From contig NC_079880.1 of the NCBI RefSeq assembly GCF_029227915.1, forward strand, positions 18,744,001 to 18,804,000: a DNA stretch of 60,000 nucleotides, read 5' to 3'. Shown here one piece after another: positions 31,831-43,760 of the stretch (within the stretch, counting starts at the first letter, position 1; each line of letters opens with the position of its first letter). Origin of the DNA: Hydractinia symbiolongicarpus. Taxonomy: Eukaryota > Cnidaria > Hydrozoa > Anthoathecata > Hydractiniidae. Below the pieces are notes generated by a model. That model did not search any database and was not told the origin of the DNA. It saw nothing but the letters and a program-made list of their open reading frames with translations. A program made the translations under genes and the position numbers.

Positions 31831-32214
31831 GGTGCCAAAGCTTAGTTTAGTGGTTAAAACCCTAGACTTAGTGCAGGAGACCAGGGTTCAATTCCCCTTG
31901 GTTGCAATTTATTCAATATGAGCGAGATAGATATATAGATGTGCATATTTTACACAAGCTAGCCTCTTAAATATTGAGGGATATACCCTGTCAATTATTT
32001 CCAGGGGGGGGGGGGGGGGGGGGCTTTTGCCTGGATGGGGAGTCATAGAGTACTTAATGCTCATTTTGAGCTATGTAGAGAGCCAATTAGGGCCCGTGCT
32101 CCACTCCACCAGCAACATTCAACAGCCTAGGTGTGCCCAGGTGTGCCACCATCTCCCCAAATTTCCTCACATGGCGAATCGAATCCTGAGCTAGAACCAC
32201 TAATCTACGGCACC
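31831..32214. repeat. Composite tRNA-SINE pair, head to head outward
   Basis: A plus-strand tRNA-like head (GGTGCC at 31831, box-B-like GGTTCAATTCC near 31889-31899) ends near 31926. It abuts the tail of a minus-strand copy whose head GGTGCCGTAGATTAGTGG ends at 32214. The minus copy matches the SINE at 51945-52297 along its body (GAGCATTAA, GACAGGGTATATCCCT, ATATGCACATCTAT). A long G tract occupies 32004-32022. Confidence 0.8.
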
Positions 32215-32425
32215 ATAAAGCATAGCGCGCGGTCGTGTAACTAGCCAAGCTTTTAGTAGGCTACCATACGATATATAGCAAGATTTGTTTAATAGAGAAA
32301 AATCTTTGTTAAACTTTGTTACGTTGCCATTATGCATCAATAGATACATTATTTTACTACGTAGCGCATTATGTTTTAGTGGCGTGGGGGGAGGACAGGA
32401 AAGAAAAATTGACACTTAAAATTAC

Positions 32426-32431
32426 TTTCAT
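32426..32431 (-). CDS. RFC1: Candidate RFC1 first coding codons
   Basis: An ATG AAA followed by a GTAATT donor is in phase 0 with the exon at 30115-30195, giving Met-Lys before NDIRSFFG. It lies just downstream of a TATA-like, YY1-like and E2F-like cluster. Other ATGs precede it out of frame. The alternative is a lone ATG at 31181-31183 followed by a GTATGT donor. Neither can be chosen from sequence alone. Confidence 0.28.
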
Positions 32432-32443
32432 TTTCAAAATTCA

Positions 32444-32474
32444 TCTCCCGCCATAACGACGCCATCTTTATATA
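32444..32474 (-). promoter_or_regulatory. Candidate RFC1 core promoter
   Basis: On the minus strand a TATATAAA box (32467-32474) runs into AAAGATGGCGTC, a YY1-like initiator-region motif (32458-32469), and then GGCGGGAGA (32444-32452), an E2F-like half site. E2F control would suit a replication factor. This is motif reading only. Confidence 0.4.
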
Positions 32475-33350
32475 CCCACCATAATATAAAACAGAACAGT
32501 GTTTTAAAGATAGGGAGCCAACAAAACTAGAAAGCTGCTTGATAACTATTAGGGCCGCAGAAAAATGTTGTGGTCGTTGTTGCAATGATGCGAAAAAAAT
32601 AGAAAACACAGGAAGAGAGATCGTTGTAAACAAGACAAAAAAGAAAGGGCTTGGTATTTTGTATAAAGCTTTTTTTAATGCAATTATAGCAAATGGAGTC
32701 GATTTTTAAGACAAGATACTTCTTAAGAAACCTTTTAAATAGGCCTTGACCAATTAGTCTTACCACTACTTCAACTTTGTCTGTAGCTAGAGCTACCTAG
32801 ATTGCTAAGTTTTTTGGGTAAGTTGGTGCTAGCTATAGTGCTAGGTAGCTATATAGCTAGCTAATGTTTTATATCCACCCCCTTTTCTCTTTTGCCCCCA
32901 CCCCTTACCTTTTTAGAGCTTGCAATCTTTTCATTATTTATTATTTTTATAAGTTATTCAATAAAAAGTATTCTTCTGTGAATGAAGTCATTTAAAGTTT
33001 TGTCTGCTATGAAACAAGTCAAAGAGGGTTGTTCGATATGGGATTTCTGAATTAGGATACCATTTTATATTTTATCATGGTGGTTAAAACTGAACGTTAA
33101 ACCCCCACACCACACATATCACACACTAAGCCGCGCGACACTTTTCTTCCCTAGACAGTTTGTTATTATTTGAGTAGCAGACCATCCACAACCATTCCAC
33201 CACCTCCTAATGACCTGAGCAGTGTATGCAGAAAAAGTTTTAGGATCATGTGCATGTGATGAACTGTTACACAGATATCAGAGTTTAAAGTTATTCCATA
33301 GCGGCATTAACCCACCTGTTCTGAAACATGTGATAATTTCATATTATATA
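32475..33350. other. Intergenic spacer between RFC1 and RNF19
   Basis: Includes GCTAGCTA-type microsatellite near 32840-32865. No gene was recognised. Confidence 0.4.
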
Positions 33351-34365
33351 TTCAATTCAATTTATTTATTTGCCATAGAAAAGTTGAAATTACAGTAGGT
33401 ATAATCCATTATGTAAATAGTTACATATAGTTATATTCAATGGCTAAGGACCAATACCATACCAAAGCTAATAGTAATGGTGAAGGACACCAAATGAGTA
33501 ACAAGGGTAAAGTGTATAGGAAGGGAAAATACTATTCCATTATCCCCATACAAACCAAAGGGCAAAAATAATAATAATAATAGGACGAAGAAAATTGACA
33601 CACACACACGCACTTTAAGATATAAATCCATGTTGACAGACACATACATACACAGCACGTACAAACACTCACACACACGACTGAAGGGTCATTTCATGTG
33701 TCCAGAAAAAATCTGTTGAGTTTATATTTTATAACAGAATTTGACAATGTGATAAAGGATAAAGAGGTAATTTTTTGTAAATTATTCCAGGAAGTAGTGC
33801 ATTGAGATCTAATTGAGTTGGTACCAAAATGTTTGAGAGAAAGTGGTCAAGCATTCCAGCAGTTTTGTACCTGGTATTGTAATGGTGTTGATGGATCTTG
33901 ATATCCTAGGTTTCTGTTAGAGCTATAGGAGTGGAATCAGTGAGAACATATTTAACAAAGAGAATGTTGGAGATTTGTACAATATCCAAAAAAATTTTAA
34001 GACCAAGTTGATAAAAGATAGGACAGGTTGACCCCAGGCTTGACAACAATAAATAAGATTTGAATAAAAAAGGGAGTAATAGACCTGGATGGTTACTCTC
34101 AGTGGCATATAGTGTCTAAGCTTAGCAATAGCACAATTAGCAGACCTTAATTTCTTTGCAGTATCATTAGTTTGAGGTTTCCAGGATAAGGTGTCGTCGA
34201 GAAGAAGACCAAGATATTTGACACAGGTAGTTTGGGAGATATTTTTGCCATTAACTTTAAGGTTGAAGGTCCAATTGATTGGTTTGTTTTTAGGCTTAAA
34301 GATGATAAATTCTGTCTTGATGACATTGAGAGATATTTTGTTGGCATTTAAAGAGTTAGTTGAAG
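33351..34365 (-). pseudogene. CR1/jockey-type non-LTR retrotransposon, 5'-truncated
   Basis: On the minus strand the C-terminal RT region reads KTEFIIFKPKNKPI, VKYLGLLLDDTLSW, KKLRSANCAIAKLRHYMP and YYSLFYSNLIYCCQAWGQ. It is followed by a decayed region and a 3' end with an AAATAAATAAATTGAATTGA-type tail at 33351-33371. Only the last part of the element is present, the usual outcome of incomplete target-primed reverse transcription. Confidence 0.85.
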
Positions 34366-35861
34366 TGGCCCCTAATTACCCACAGTCATTTTCAAGATAT
34401 CAGGTGTCAAACATAAAAATGCAATGCAACAGCTTCTCTAATCTTAAAAATGCTAATGATGATAAATGTCAATATGTCGGTCCAAAGCATTGATTTTGTG
34501 CCTTAACGTCAGAAAAGTTTACTAATACATAAAACACATGAACTATACTTTGCCTGCTATGGACTGATGATGCAGAATGAGCCTATTAATATATATAATT
34601 AAATCCCTGCTGTATTTAGTAAAACATTTGAGTTATTGAATTTAATCCATGCCAGTGACCTATACAGCCAATTGCCAAATAAATTATTGTCAAATTTTCT
34701 CTGCTTAGGGTAACCAAAACATCTGATATATACATAAAATATATTTTAAAATCTGCTTTCTTTATCTTTGTTTTTAACTAATTTTCCTTAAAAATTAGAA
34801 ATTTTCTCCTTAAATCTGCAATTCTTCCCAATATTTACTTGTAGGACTCCCCTGATATGCTTAGCCAATTTGCTCACAAGAAAGAGTAATGACAAAATGC
34901 AGCAGCAGACAAATCAAAACACACTTGCTTCATGCATGATAGCATTATTGACATCTAAAATGTGCCCCCCCCCCCTCCCTGAACCATATTTTTATTATGT
35001 TAAACCACTTTGATACTAACTTGATTTCCATTTTGTCTATTAGACACAAGTCTGCAAAATCTTGAGAAAAAAAAGCCATGCTATTCTCAAAAAAAGCCTG
35101 TAAATTTATATAACATCTGGATAATCGGTATATAATAAACAGAGAAATTCTTTTGTTTTTTAACATTAGCTCCTAGTAGAGTCTGAAAATCATAAAAAGA
35201 TAAATACATGGCAAGCGTTTTTTGTTGGTTTTTGAAATTTGCATTTTAAATTCTCATCAAAATCCTTGAAATTTAAAATATTCTAGCTGTGAAAAGCTAT
35301 TTTTTTTAATTAGATTTAATTGATGGCATGTAATACATATAATTTGATTTTTTTCATTTGAATTGATGAATAAAGTCTGTGCTACGACACAGATTCTTAG
35401 AACAACTAGTCATTTTTACTTAAACACTTACTGATCATAATGCAACAATGGAATTAAAGTTTTGAAACAAACACTGCTTTGGGTAAAAAGTGCTGTTTTG
35501 TTTTTTTCTTAAAGAAAACAAAAGCATGATGCTTATCACAGAGAAGGGATTAAAGAATTTTGTTAATAACTGTAGCAAGATAAAATTTTGTTGTGGTTGT
35601 TGATGTTGTTATTGTGTTATGACAGACATTATTTTAAATGTTGAAAGTGTGCCAAATTATACACTTTTACCACAAGGTAATTGGATTATGTAATGTCTCA
35701 GCTATGTGTTAAAATTGATGACAAATAGAAATATTATTCATGTCATCAACAAGAGTATATTATCAGTCTTTTAATTCACATATTTTAATATGATTTATTG
35801 TAGTTTTATTTTGTAGACTTATCTATACACGTTATATATATGTTACAATCTGACTTGGAGT
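34366..35861. other. Upstream region of RNF19
   Basis: AT-rich. A TTTTGTAG acceptor-like site at about 35816 suggests that the start-codon exon is preceded by a 5' UTR intron. A C9 run lies near 34966. Confidence 0.45.
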
Positions 35862-36679
35862 ATGTCGGCAGTAACAGTATCTGAACATACAAGCCCCAGT
35901 TCGGGATCATTAAGTCGGAAAAACAGCAACTTTGCAATTAGAAATATATTTCGTTCATCAAAACGACATCGAAGTAAAGAAAGTATTGACACAGTCAGTA
36001 CGAAATCATGTGAAAAGGAGCAGGTCAAGTCATCCAGCGAGCCAAAGCAGGATACAATGATGTGCAACGTTTGTTTTTCCTGGAAAAATACTTCGTTGTT
36101 TCCAGTTTTGTTGAGTTGCGAACATAGGAATTGTATAGATTGTTTAAAACAATATCTTGTAATAGCTGTCAAAGAGTGCAGAGTTATGGTGTCTTGTCCT
36201 GAATGCTCAGAAGTGTTTCATCCTTCAGATGTGAAGATGATTTTTAATGATGACAATTTGTTTGCAAAATATGAAGAGTTCACTTTACGTCGAGCTTTAG
36301 TTGGAATACCTGATATTAGATGGTGCCCAGCGCCAGACTGTGGATATGCAGTTATTGCTTCTGGCTGTGCTAGTTGTCCACAGTTAAAGTGCATGAGACC
36401 AGGATGTAGTTATGAATTTTGTTACCATTGTCGGCAGTTGTGGCACCCAAACACAACTTGTGATTTAGCTCGCATGCAAAATCAGTTTGAAATAAGGTCC
36501 TTGTCATCTGCAGATCGAAAATCTTCAAATATGCATGAGGACATAAAACCATGTCCGAAGTGCATGGCCCTTATAATTAAAATGGATGATGGTTCGTGTA
36601 ATCACATGACTTGTGCAGTATGCGGAGGAGAATTTTGTTGGTTGTGTATGAAAGAAATATCAGATTTGCATTACTTAAG
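35862..36679 (+). CDS. RNF19: RNF19 exon 1 (coding): RING1-IBR-RING2
   Basis: It starts [15 protein letters not shown] with a Ser-rich N-tail, then the full RBR module: [39 protein letters not shown], and [20 protein letters not shown]. It ends EISDLHYL plus two bases of a Ser codon at a GTACTT donor. Confidence 0.95.
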
Positions 36680-38458
36680 GTACTTCTTTAGATGTTTCCT
36701 TTTTGTACAAGTAAAACAGCACTTGCAGATTTTTTCTTAATCAACAATGAAATAACTGAATTTGATTTTGTGCTCTTTTGTGTTGTAAAAATTGCTTTTT
36801 TTATATTTAGCCCATCTGGCTGTACATTTTGGGGAAAGAAACCATGGAGTCGCAAAAAGAAAATAATGTGGCAAATGGGAACCCTGATTGGGGCTCCTGT
36901 GGGAATAGGTTTGGCTGCGGGCGTTGTTCTACCCGCGATGATGATTGGTATTCCAATATACGTTGGCAGAAGGGTAGGTCTAAAACTATTTTTAAATGAT
37001 CAGGGAACATTTTTAGGTGAAATTGAAAACTGGTAGCTTTTCATTAATTATTAGAATTATGGCGATCATATTTACCATAGAGATATATGTTATTATATCT
37101 TTATGTGAACAACACTGTTCATTTAAAACCTGGTATTCACTTTTTTGTATAAACCAACAAACAGTACATGAAGTGAATTTATTTTAAATTTACACCATAG
37201 TGTAGCGAATATATATACTTTTTTTTGTTTAGTAAGTATAATATACTCTAAATTAAAAATTGTACTATTTATAAAAAAATTAAATTCTTTCGACTTCGAT
37301 CCTTATGCTTTTACACACGAGGCATGTGTTCGTCTAACAATATGATAGTTGTGTGTAAGCTGGCCTTTGTATAAGCAAGGTTTCTAGTCTACATGCACCC
37401 ATTTTAAACCAGACAATCAACTCTGTGAGTACATTTGCAAGAAAAGATTTTTCTCTTTACTGTATGTTTGTTTTTAGATTCGTGAGCGATTTGATTATTC
37501 CGAAAATGTGCACAAGAGAAACCTTGCAATAACAGGCGGCGTGGCGTTGTCAGTCATCGTATCACCGTTCTTAGCCGCCCTTACCGTAGGAGTGGGCGTT
37601 CCAATAGCTTTAGGATATGTTTATGGCGTAGTTCCAGTGTCGCTTTGTCGAAGTGGCGGTTGCACTGGCGTAACCAAATCTAGAAATGGTCATGGCGTGA
37701 ATTTTGAATTTAACGAACGTGAAGATACGTACACACTTCCTGGCGTTGCCAGCGTTAAAAGCAGCCCAGTGCGGCGTAACAGTGGTAACAGCAGCATGTT
37801 GGATACAGCCAGTGTTTTAACTCAAGGCGGTAGCGTTCTAACAGTTAAAGCTACCATAACCAAAGGTATGTTGCTGGGTGTTTTTTAAATACTACTAGTC
37901 TTGTGTTATGGTATTGTTCTGCTCCACTTTTGTTTTTATTGTTTTAAATTCTCTTTTTGATCTCAGAAATATAAGTCTGGTGGTCACGTGCCACCTGTTA
38001 ACTGTTTCCTCTCTTTTAAAGATCACCAACCAAGCATTTCCGGAAGCAACGACAGCACAAGTTTGGATGGACGTTCTTTTATCACGTCGTTTCGAAGTCG
38101 GGACCATGACGTTGACTCCCACGCGTCCTTAATACCTGCACCAAGAAGCACGACCATTAGCATAACTAGTAGTTTAGACAATGTAAATACGAAATCAGCA
38201 AGTAACAGCAATATAAGTCGCCTACCGGAAGTTAGTTGCGAAGAGACGAACAGTAATTGCAGTGTCCGTAAACTTGCTGATGATACACATTCAATAGGCT
38301 CGTGTTCGTCGAGCAGAGTTAACGACAATACGTCGTCGTCAAGTCGTTTATCACAACACTCGCACGGGAATTCAGCAGACACTTCAGTTATCGCCGAGGA
38401 AAGCTCGGCAGCGATTGACGCTGCTAGTGTAGTTTCAAATACACAAGTACGGCCATGA
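35862..38458 (+). CDS. RNF19: RBR-type E3 ubiquitin ligase RNF19 (gene span, 4 exons)
   Basis: RNF19 proteins (Dorfin family) are RING-between-RING ubiquitin ligases anchored in endoplasmic reticulum and vesicle membranes by two C-terminal-half membrane segments. The four exons give about 601 residues, shorter than the 700-840 of vertebrate RNF19A/B because the Ser-rich tail is short. RING1 starts at Cys68 (CNVC), IBR lies at about 130-200, and RING2 starts at Cys231 (CPKC). The likely catalytic Cys251 lies in [16 protein letters not shown]. Two hydrophobic segments follow in exons 2 and 3. All junctions keep phase. ATG 35862 is the first in frame. One gene stands for the RNF19A/B pair, so no A or B suffix is given. 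Confidence 0.96.
36811..36973 (+). CDS. RNF19: RNF19 exon 2: first membrane segment
   Basis: It encodes [20 protein letters not shown] then [20 protein letters not shown] and [14 protein letters not shown]. The basic KKPWSRKKK precedes the first transmembrane helix, a strongly conserved layout. Acceptor ATTTAG, donor GTAGGT. Confidence 0.95.
37478..37865 (+). CDS. RNF19: RNF19 exon 3: second membrane segment
   Basis: It encodes [20 protein letters not shown], then a hydrophobic stretch [20 protein letters not shown] and [20 protein letters not shown], followed by GCTGV and a Ser/Thr-rich stretch. Acceptor TTTTTAG, donor GTATGT, phase 0 in and 1 out. Confidence 0.95.
38022..38458 (+). CDS. 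RNF19: RNF19 exon 4: Ser-rich tail and stop
   Basis: It encodes a Ser/Thr/Asn-rich cytosolic tail ([20 protein letters not shown] onward) ending NTQVRP and TGA at 38456-38458. The acceptor is AAAG, slightly unusual, but phase 1 matches exon 3. Confidence 0.87.
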
Positions 38459-40358
38459 AGCGTGCGTCTGCATTTATTTATGTTTTGTCTGTTTTCTTTC
38501 CTTTTTGATGATACCACTTCGTCCTGTATTATGTATTTAAAAGTTTGACAGTGGTGCGTTGAACGTATTTGCAGACTGTCTTTCTTAAGTTATGCTACTT
38601 GATTGATCTGATAATTTTTGTTAGATGTTTTGGCAGGAACTACCCCTTCTGTTTTTTGTTTCGTTACTTAAGGTCACTTCTTATTAAGGCGTTCTTGGTC
38701 GCACCTCACGTTTGCAGACGGACGCATCTTCTACGAATTATTAAACATTAAGAAAACGTATTTATCTTCAATGCAATGAAAGACTATCATATTGTGTGGC
38801 AACGTTTAAATACTTTAATAAAAACAGCCTTGAGAAGAAACTCTTCGCGTATTTTGTTTGTAAACTTTTTGTTTGTTTTTTTTGTTTTATTTGCTTTATT
38901 TATTTGCTTTATTTTTTTTATATTCTTAAACTTACATTTCTTTCTCTTGATGATTTTTAGACATGCTTTCTTATTGTATTGTTTTCTGATCCACATTATC
39001 TTGATTATCTGAACGCCTCGAACACAAAGCCTTTAAAAACACAGCCCTAATAACATACTGACTTTCAGGAGTATCAGTTTTGGTCTTGGGAACAGAGACG
39101 GTGTTTTTGTGAAGGTTTGGTCGGCCAATAATTGTTCTTATTGCTTTAAAGCAATCTGATAGTCTTTTCTCTATTAGCCGTCAGTTCTCTCAATGTATTG
39201 AGTATACGTGAAATTATCCTATGATTTAGATCGTTTGTACTCCTTATCTTTACGTGAAGGAATAAGCAGAAAAAAAGGTCAGTGTCAATAGAGGTTCGAG
39301 TAATTGAGCTCTTGTCACTCGTTTAGCCACCATACCTAGTTTTTGTAGAACTGAAACATTGAAAAGTACCTAATGAGCTTCAAAACAACCGTCGAACTGT
39401 ATAAGTGCGACTTTTGTTTCTCCGTAATGATAAGGGATTTATTTTACTTCATTCTTACAGCATAACTATTACCTTACTATTCCACGCGAGACTTGCCTTT
39501 ATGTTTCCCCTGCTCTTTGTTAGCATAACTCGGGTCGAATATATGCCCTGGCTTTTTTGCTTTTTTCTTAAATATTGCTTTTTAACTAATTGGGGACTGA
39601 TAACGAAGTATTTTAACATGGAGTTTAAATGTAGGGTTGTCGCTGAATTATCTTGCGTAAAAGTCTAACAAACGCGCGAAATTAAGTCTTTCTATCGGTA
39701 TAAGTAAAATGTGGTGCAGCGCGAAAATTATACTTGATCCTGAGTTAAAATGGATGTGACTACTATCTAATTCGCTACAATTCTTTCGAACAAAAATCTC
39801 TCATGAGAGGTGAAGCTCGTTCCCAGGATATTTTTCCTTCATTCCGACAAGAACGAGAATAATTTATTTGACTTTTTTTATCGTCTTTCTTGTATATAAC
39901 AGGTGAAAAGCCAGGTATTGAGGTTGACGTTACGAAATAAAGAACGCAGCTTTGTGCGTAGGCTTATTTTCTTTTTGTAAATATTATTGTAGAGGAGTTG
40001 TATATGAAGCTTTTGTAGTCGTTAAATCTTACAGAAGGGTTAATAATAAATTATTTTTACGAATTATGGGAGTGTCTTCTTTTCTCTTGAGGCTGATGTT
40101 GTAGCATATTCACATAAAGCCTCCATTTCTTTACACCATTGGAGTATCTGTTGTATTTAGAAGCAGTAAAAACACGTGTAAACGCTACTCTATGTTTTTT
40201 AACTGAACTTAATGTCTCGATAACCTCAAACACAACATTCCCCCCCCCCCCCCCCCCTCTTCAGTTCAATATGACTTTACGATATCACTTTACTAAACAT
40301 AACAAGTTTGCAGATTGTCTTTTTATACATAGATTTACAATAAATCCGTTACTGTTGT
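38459..40358. other. RNF19 3' region and intergenic spacer
   Basis: A probable 3' UTR followed by AT-rich spacer; a C20 run at 40238-40257. No further gene was recognised. Confidence 0.45.
38817..38822 (+). terminator. Possible RNF19 polyadenylation signal
   Basis: AATAAA about 360 bases after the stop codon. Another AATAAA occurs at 39936-39941. Which one is used cannot be told. Confidence 0.35.
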
Positions 40359-40790
40359 TCAGGTAGGTAAATTTTCATGAAAATAGTCTAGTCTTCTTCT
40401 AATTCTTTGAGGATATTTTCGTACGTATAACTCCGTAGATCTGGTAGTAGTTTCGTATTCTCCTGGAGTGCCAATATCGTCCTCTTCCTCCCCCTCTTGA
40501 CCAAAGTTGGTTGGTTTAAGCTTGGACAAGAACTTAAAGTGTTGAACGTTGCATGTGATAGTATGTCCTAGTCGGCTTGCCGTCAATTTTGTACCTTGAA
40601 CTCGTCTGACACAGTATGGTTTTGGATCAAAAGGGCTTGAAAGCTTGCTCGATAATATCGGCTTTTGTGAGTTTGTCTAGTTCTTTGTCGACTTTTTAAC
40701 GGACGTGAAAAAGGATACGTCGTGGTTGTTAAGCGACAGGTTTAACGCTTTCATTGATGTGTAATTTTTCTGGCTCTTATAGGGCATAGA
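40359..40790 (-). pseudogene. Ty3/gypsy deletion derivative: RT threshold fused to pol C-terminus
   Basis: Minus strand. EKLHINESVKPVA, a stop, QPRRI, FHVR, a stop, then KVDKELDKLTKADIIE form the N-terminal threshold of gypsy RT. It abuts FDPKPYCVRRVQGTKLTASR, then LGHTITCNVQHFKFL and an acidic segment ending YPQRIRRRLDYFHENLPT, the C-terminus of pol. RT core, RNase H and integrase are missing. A poly-G tract before a TGTTGTG sequence near 40238 could be its purine tract and LTR edge (inference). Confidence 0.75.
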
Positions 40791-41921
40791 AACTTTTCAC
40801 GAAGAAAAACAAAGTGAAAAAAGCGGTGTTGCTTGCACTAACGTAACAGATGTAGCATCTTAAGGTTTACGCGATTCTAGACAGCATTTACAACTCTTAA
40901 AGTCATTGATATACCAGCTTGATACAGTGCTCAATTTTTTAATCTTTACTGTCAGTTACTTCTCCTAATTGTCCTAAGCCTTTTACCATACTTTCTTATT
41001 CGCTTTTCCCTGCCGCTGTTGTTGTATCCTCAAAAATTACTATATGCTCTTCCCAACATTACAATCGAGAAAATTGCCATACCGATCGGATCGCCTTAGG
41101 TAGTTCTTCTTTTTAGCGTAGCACAGTTATAGCCGTACTAGTACCTTAGCAGTTAGTCATATAATTTTAATGGGTACAATATTTCAATGTTATGAGTCAT
41201 AGCATATGAATTCCGTGATGGTCATAGCATGTCTTCTGATATTGTTGAATGTATTTTCTGTACCTACGCAGCAGTGATTGATGATGAAAAGTTAACAACG
41301 TCTTCAGGATCCTTAGGATCTGTCGGCTCCTGCACGCCGTTATTACACGGAGTGCCTACCCAGGAACGGGATTATACTCTCTTGATTTGTGTGTCGGTTC
41401 CAACTTCTTCTATTATAAACACGGCTGTTTCCAGCGGGCAATATTTCGGAAACTCAGACTGCGCATGTCTAAACATTTTTTTTTTTGAATTAGTACTGGG
41501 GCGAGATCCGTTTAAATGTAAACATATTTTAGACTAGCTAACCTTTATTTGGATACAGCTTTATACTTTATACCCACTGAAATCTTAAAACTGAGATTTG
41601 ATAACAAAAATTTATTCATTTATCAATAAAATTTTGAAAAAGTTATTACAATTAAGTCTCATTTGTTTATCAGCTACCACAACAAGCTTAGATTTTATGT
41701 CTTTTTCTTAATGAAAACAGATACCTTCTCAATCCTGTTAAATTCTTGTAAACACGAAGTTATCCTGGCAAAAAATTTGGTTAAAAGATGTAGTTGAGGC
41801 TTAAAAAACTGCTCTTAATATATGTCCTGTGAAAAATAAAATTATAAAATATTATTATTATATAACAGTTAAAAACACGAGTTAAAAATACTAGCTTTAC
41901 AAGAAGGCATAAAATAATTTA
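40791..41921. other. Spacer, possibly decayed gypsy sequence
   Basis: No clear motif. The minus strand may hold further decayed gypsy sequence upstream of the fragment. The plus-strand open frame at 41229-41537 matches nothing I recognise. Confidence 0.35.
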
Positions 41922-43760
41922 TTACAGATTAAAAAAGCTTTTAGTGTTTCTTACGAAACTTGGTAAAGTATCCAATTTTCGAATTTCAATTGGTAAGTCA
42001 TTATAAATCTTTGATCCCATAAATTTAAAACCAGATCTATTAACTTCAAGTCTCACTCTAGGTATTTTCAGTAAGTAATTCTTGTTTCGGGTGTTTTTAC
42101 TGTGCGATCTTATCTCGAAGAAATCTTCAAAATTGCTACACACTGCTTTTTCCAAGCATTTTCTGACGAGTATGACAGCATGTTTCTTTATTTCATTCAT
42201 AATCGGTACTTGCCGTTTCTCTGTCACCTTCGCAATTCTTCTATCAAGCGATTGAAGCTTAATTTGCTGACCGTTGGTAAGATTCAGGTTTGTAGTACAG
42301 CAGTAAAGAAGCGTTGGCAGCAGCATTCCGACGTAGATTTTAGTGATTGCATTGTTCGTAAAGTTAGATTTCAATGAGAGTAGTAAACAAAGCTTGGCAG
42401 ACATTTTCTTGTAAAGACTTATAAAGTGATGGTTCATTGACAAAGTCTGGTCCAGAACAGTCCAAAGATACCGATATTCGGTGGTTGTGTTAATTAGCTT
42501 TCCGTTGATTTCCAAGTTCAAGGTTGATCCCTTTTTATTTAAATTTTTGCGAGTGTCGAATATCATCAATTTGGTTTTCCAGCCTTCAGATTTAATACAA
42601 GTCCGTTTTCAATGAAGTACTTGTCTACGTTTTTCAATCCAGCGTTGGAGGCGATCTCAAGTTGCTAGCTTGTTTTTTGTCCAATGTAAAACACGGTATC
42701 GTCCGCAAAGTTTAGTACTCTAGAATGTTTCAAACAATTTTCGAAATCATTGAAGTAGATTAAAAAGAGACAGGATCAAAGAATGGACCCCTGTGGTACA
42801 CCACAAACAATGGGGTTGGGCTTCGACTATTGACCATTTACTTCACAAATCTGGGCGCGGTTAAACAAGTAGTCTGCGAACCAGTTTAGTGACAAATCTT
42901 TGACTCCATAACTTCTTAGTTTTGACAGAAAAATGGAGTGGCTTAAAGTATCGAAAGCCTTCGACAGGTCAACGTAAAGCGCACCATTAAATTCCCTTTG
43001 TCCATCTCCTTCCTGATTTCCTCTGTCAGATAGAGTGTGGCTAATTCGGTAGATCGTTTTTTCCTGTATCCGTATTTGCTGGGTGTTAAAATTTCATTTT
43101 CTTTAAGATAGTTCACAAGTTGAACATAAACAGCTCTCATCATTATTTTAGATATGACCGGTAGGATGGACATCGGTCGATAGTCTGACATTTCGTCCAT
43201 TTTCCCGCCCTTGTGGAGTGGGATGACTTTCGCCAACTTCCATTCAGTTGGTATGTTGGCTGTTTTTAGCGACAAGTTGATGATGAACGATAAGGGACTT
43301 GATATGGCTGTGGCTCCGTCTTTCAAAAATCCTGATGGTACTTGGTTATAACCTGTAGCTCTCTTGCGCTGCAACTTTTTCAGCTGACTTTCAACAAATA
43401 CATTTGAAACGTAAGTGAACGCAAAACCGGAATTCGTATTTTCAGTCACTTCACTTGGCTTACCCCATATAAATTCCTTCATTGGCAGTGCAACAGATTT
43501 AAGTTTATTTGCACATGTGGAAAAATATGAACAAAAACTACCAGCTTTCTGCAGCCGATGATGAAAATGCTTTTCATAATTTTCCAAAATTTGCTATATG
43601 CTAAAGTAGGCTTAACTAGGGGAAGCTGAATTGTTTTAACAAGAATTACAAAAATGGTTGGCTTTAAAATTATTATCACATCCTTCATCAACACCTTGCA
43701 GACAAAACAGAATATGAGCTTGAGCATAAGTATTTTTAGCATTTAATGATGTAAATACAG
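41922..43760 (-). pseudogene. CR1/jockey-type reverse transcriptase (broken)
   Basis: Minus strand. RT motifs in order are WKLAKVIPLHKGGKMDEMSD, YRPMSILPVISKIMMRAVYV, YGYRKKRSTELATLYLTEEI, a frameshift near 42990, ALYVDLSKAFDTLSHS, CGVPQGSI with a stop just after, LNFADDTVFYIG with the catalytic F-A-DD box, and the C-terminal region to KIYNDLPIEIRKLDTLPSF and VRNTKSFFNL. At least one frameshift and several stops make it inactive. Confidence 0.88.

Noticed and set aside
31831-31905. tRNA gene on the plus strand
   Set aside because: It has the same SINE head family with diverged stems, next to an inverted SINE copy.
38023-38517. 164-codon minus-strand open frame
   Set aside because: It is an antisense shadow of the Ser-rich last exon of RNF19.
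38776-39012. Phe/Leu-rich open frame resembling a membrane peptide
   Set aside because: It comes from T-rich 3' UTR sequence with no splice sites or conservation that I recognise.
41229-41537. 102-codon plus-strand open frame
   Set aside because: No recognisable domain; it is next to a minus-strand gypsy fragment and may be its antisense shadow.
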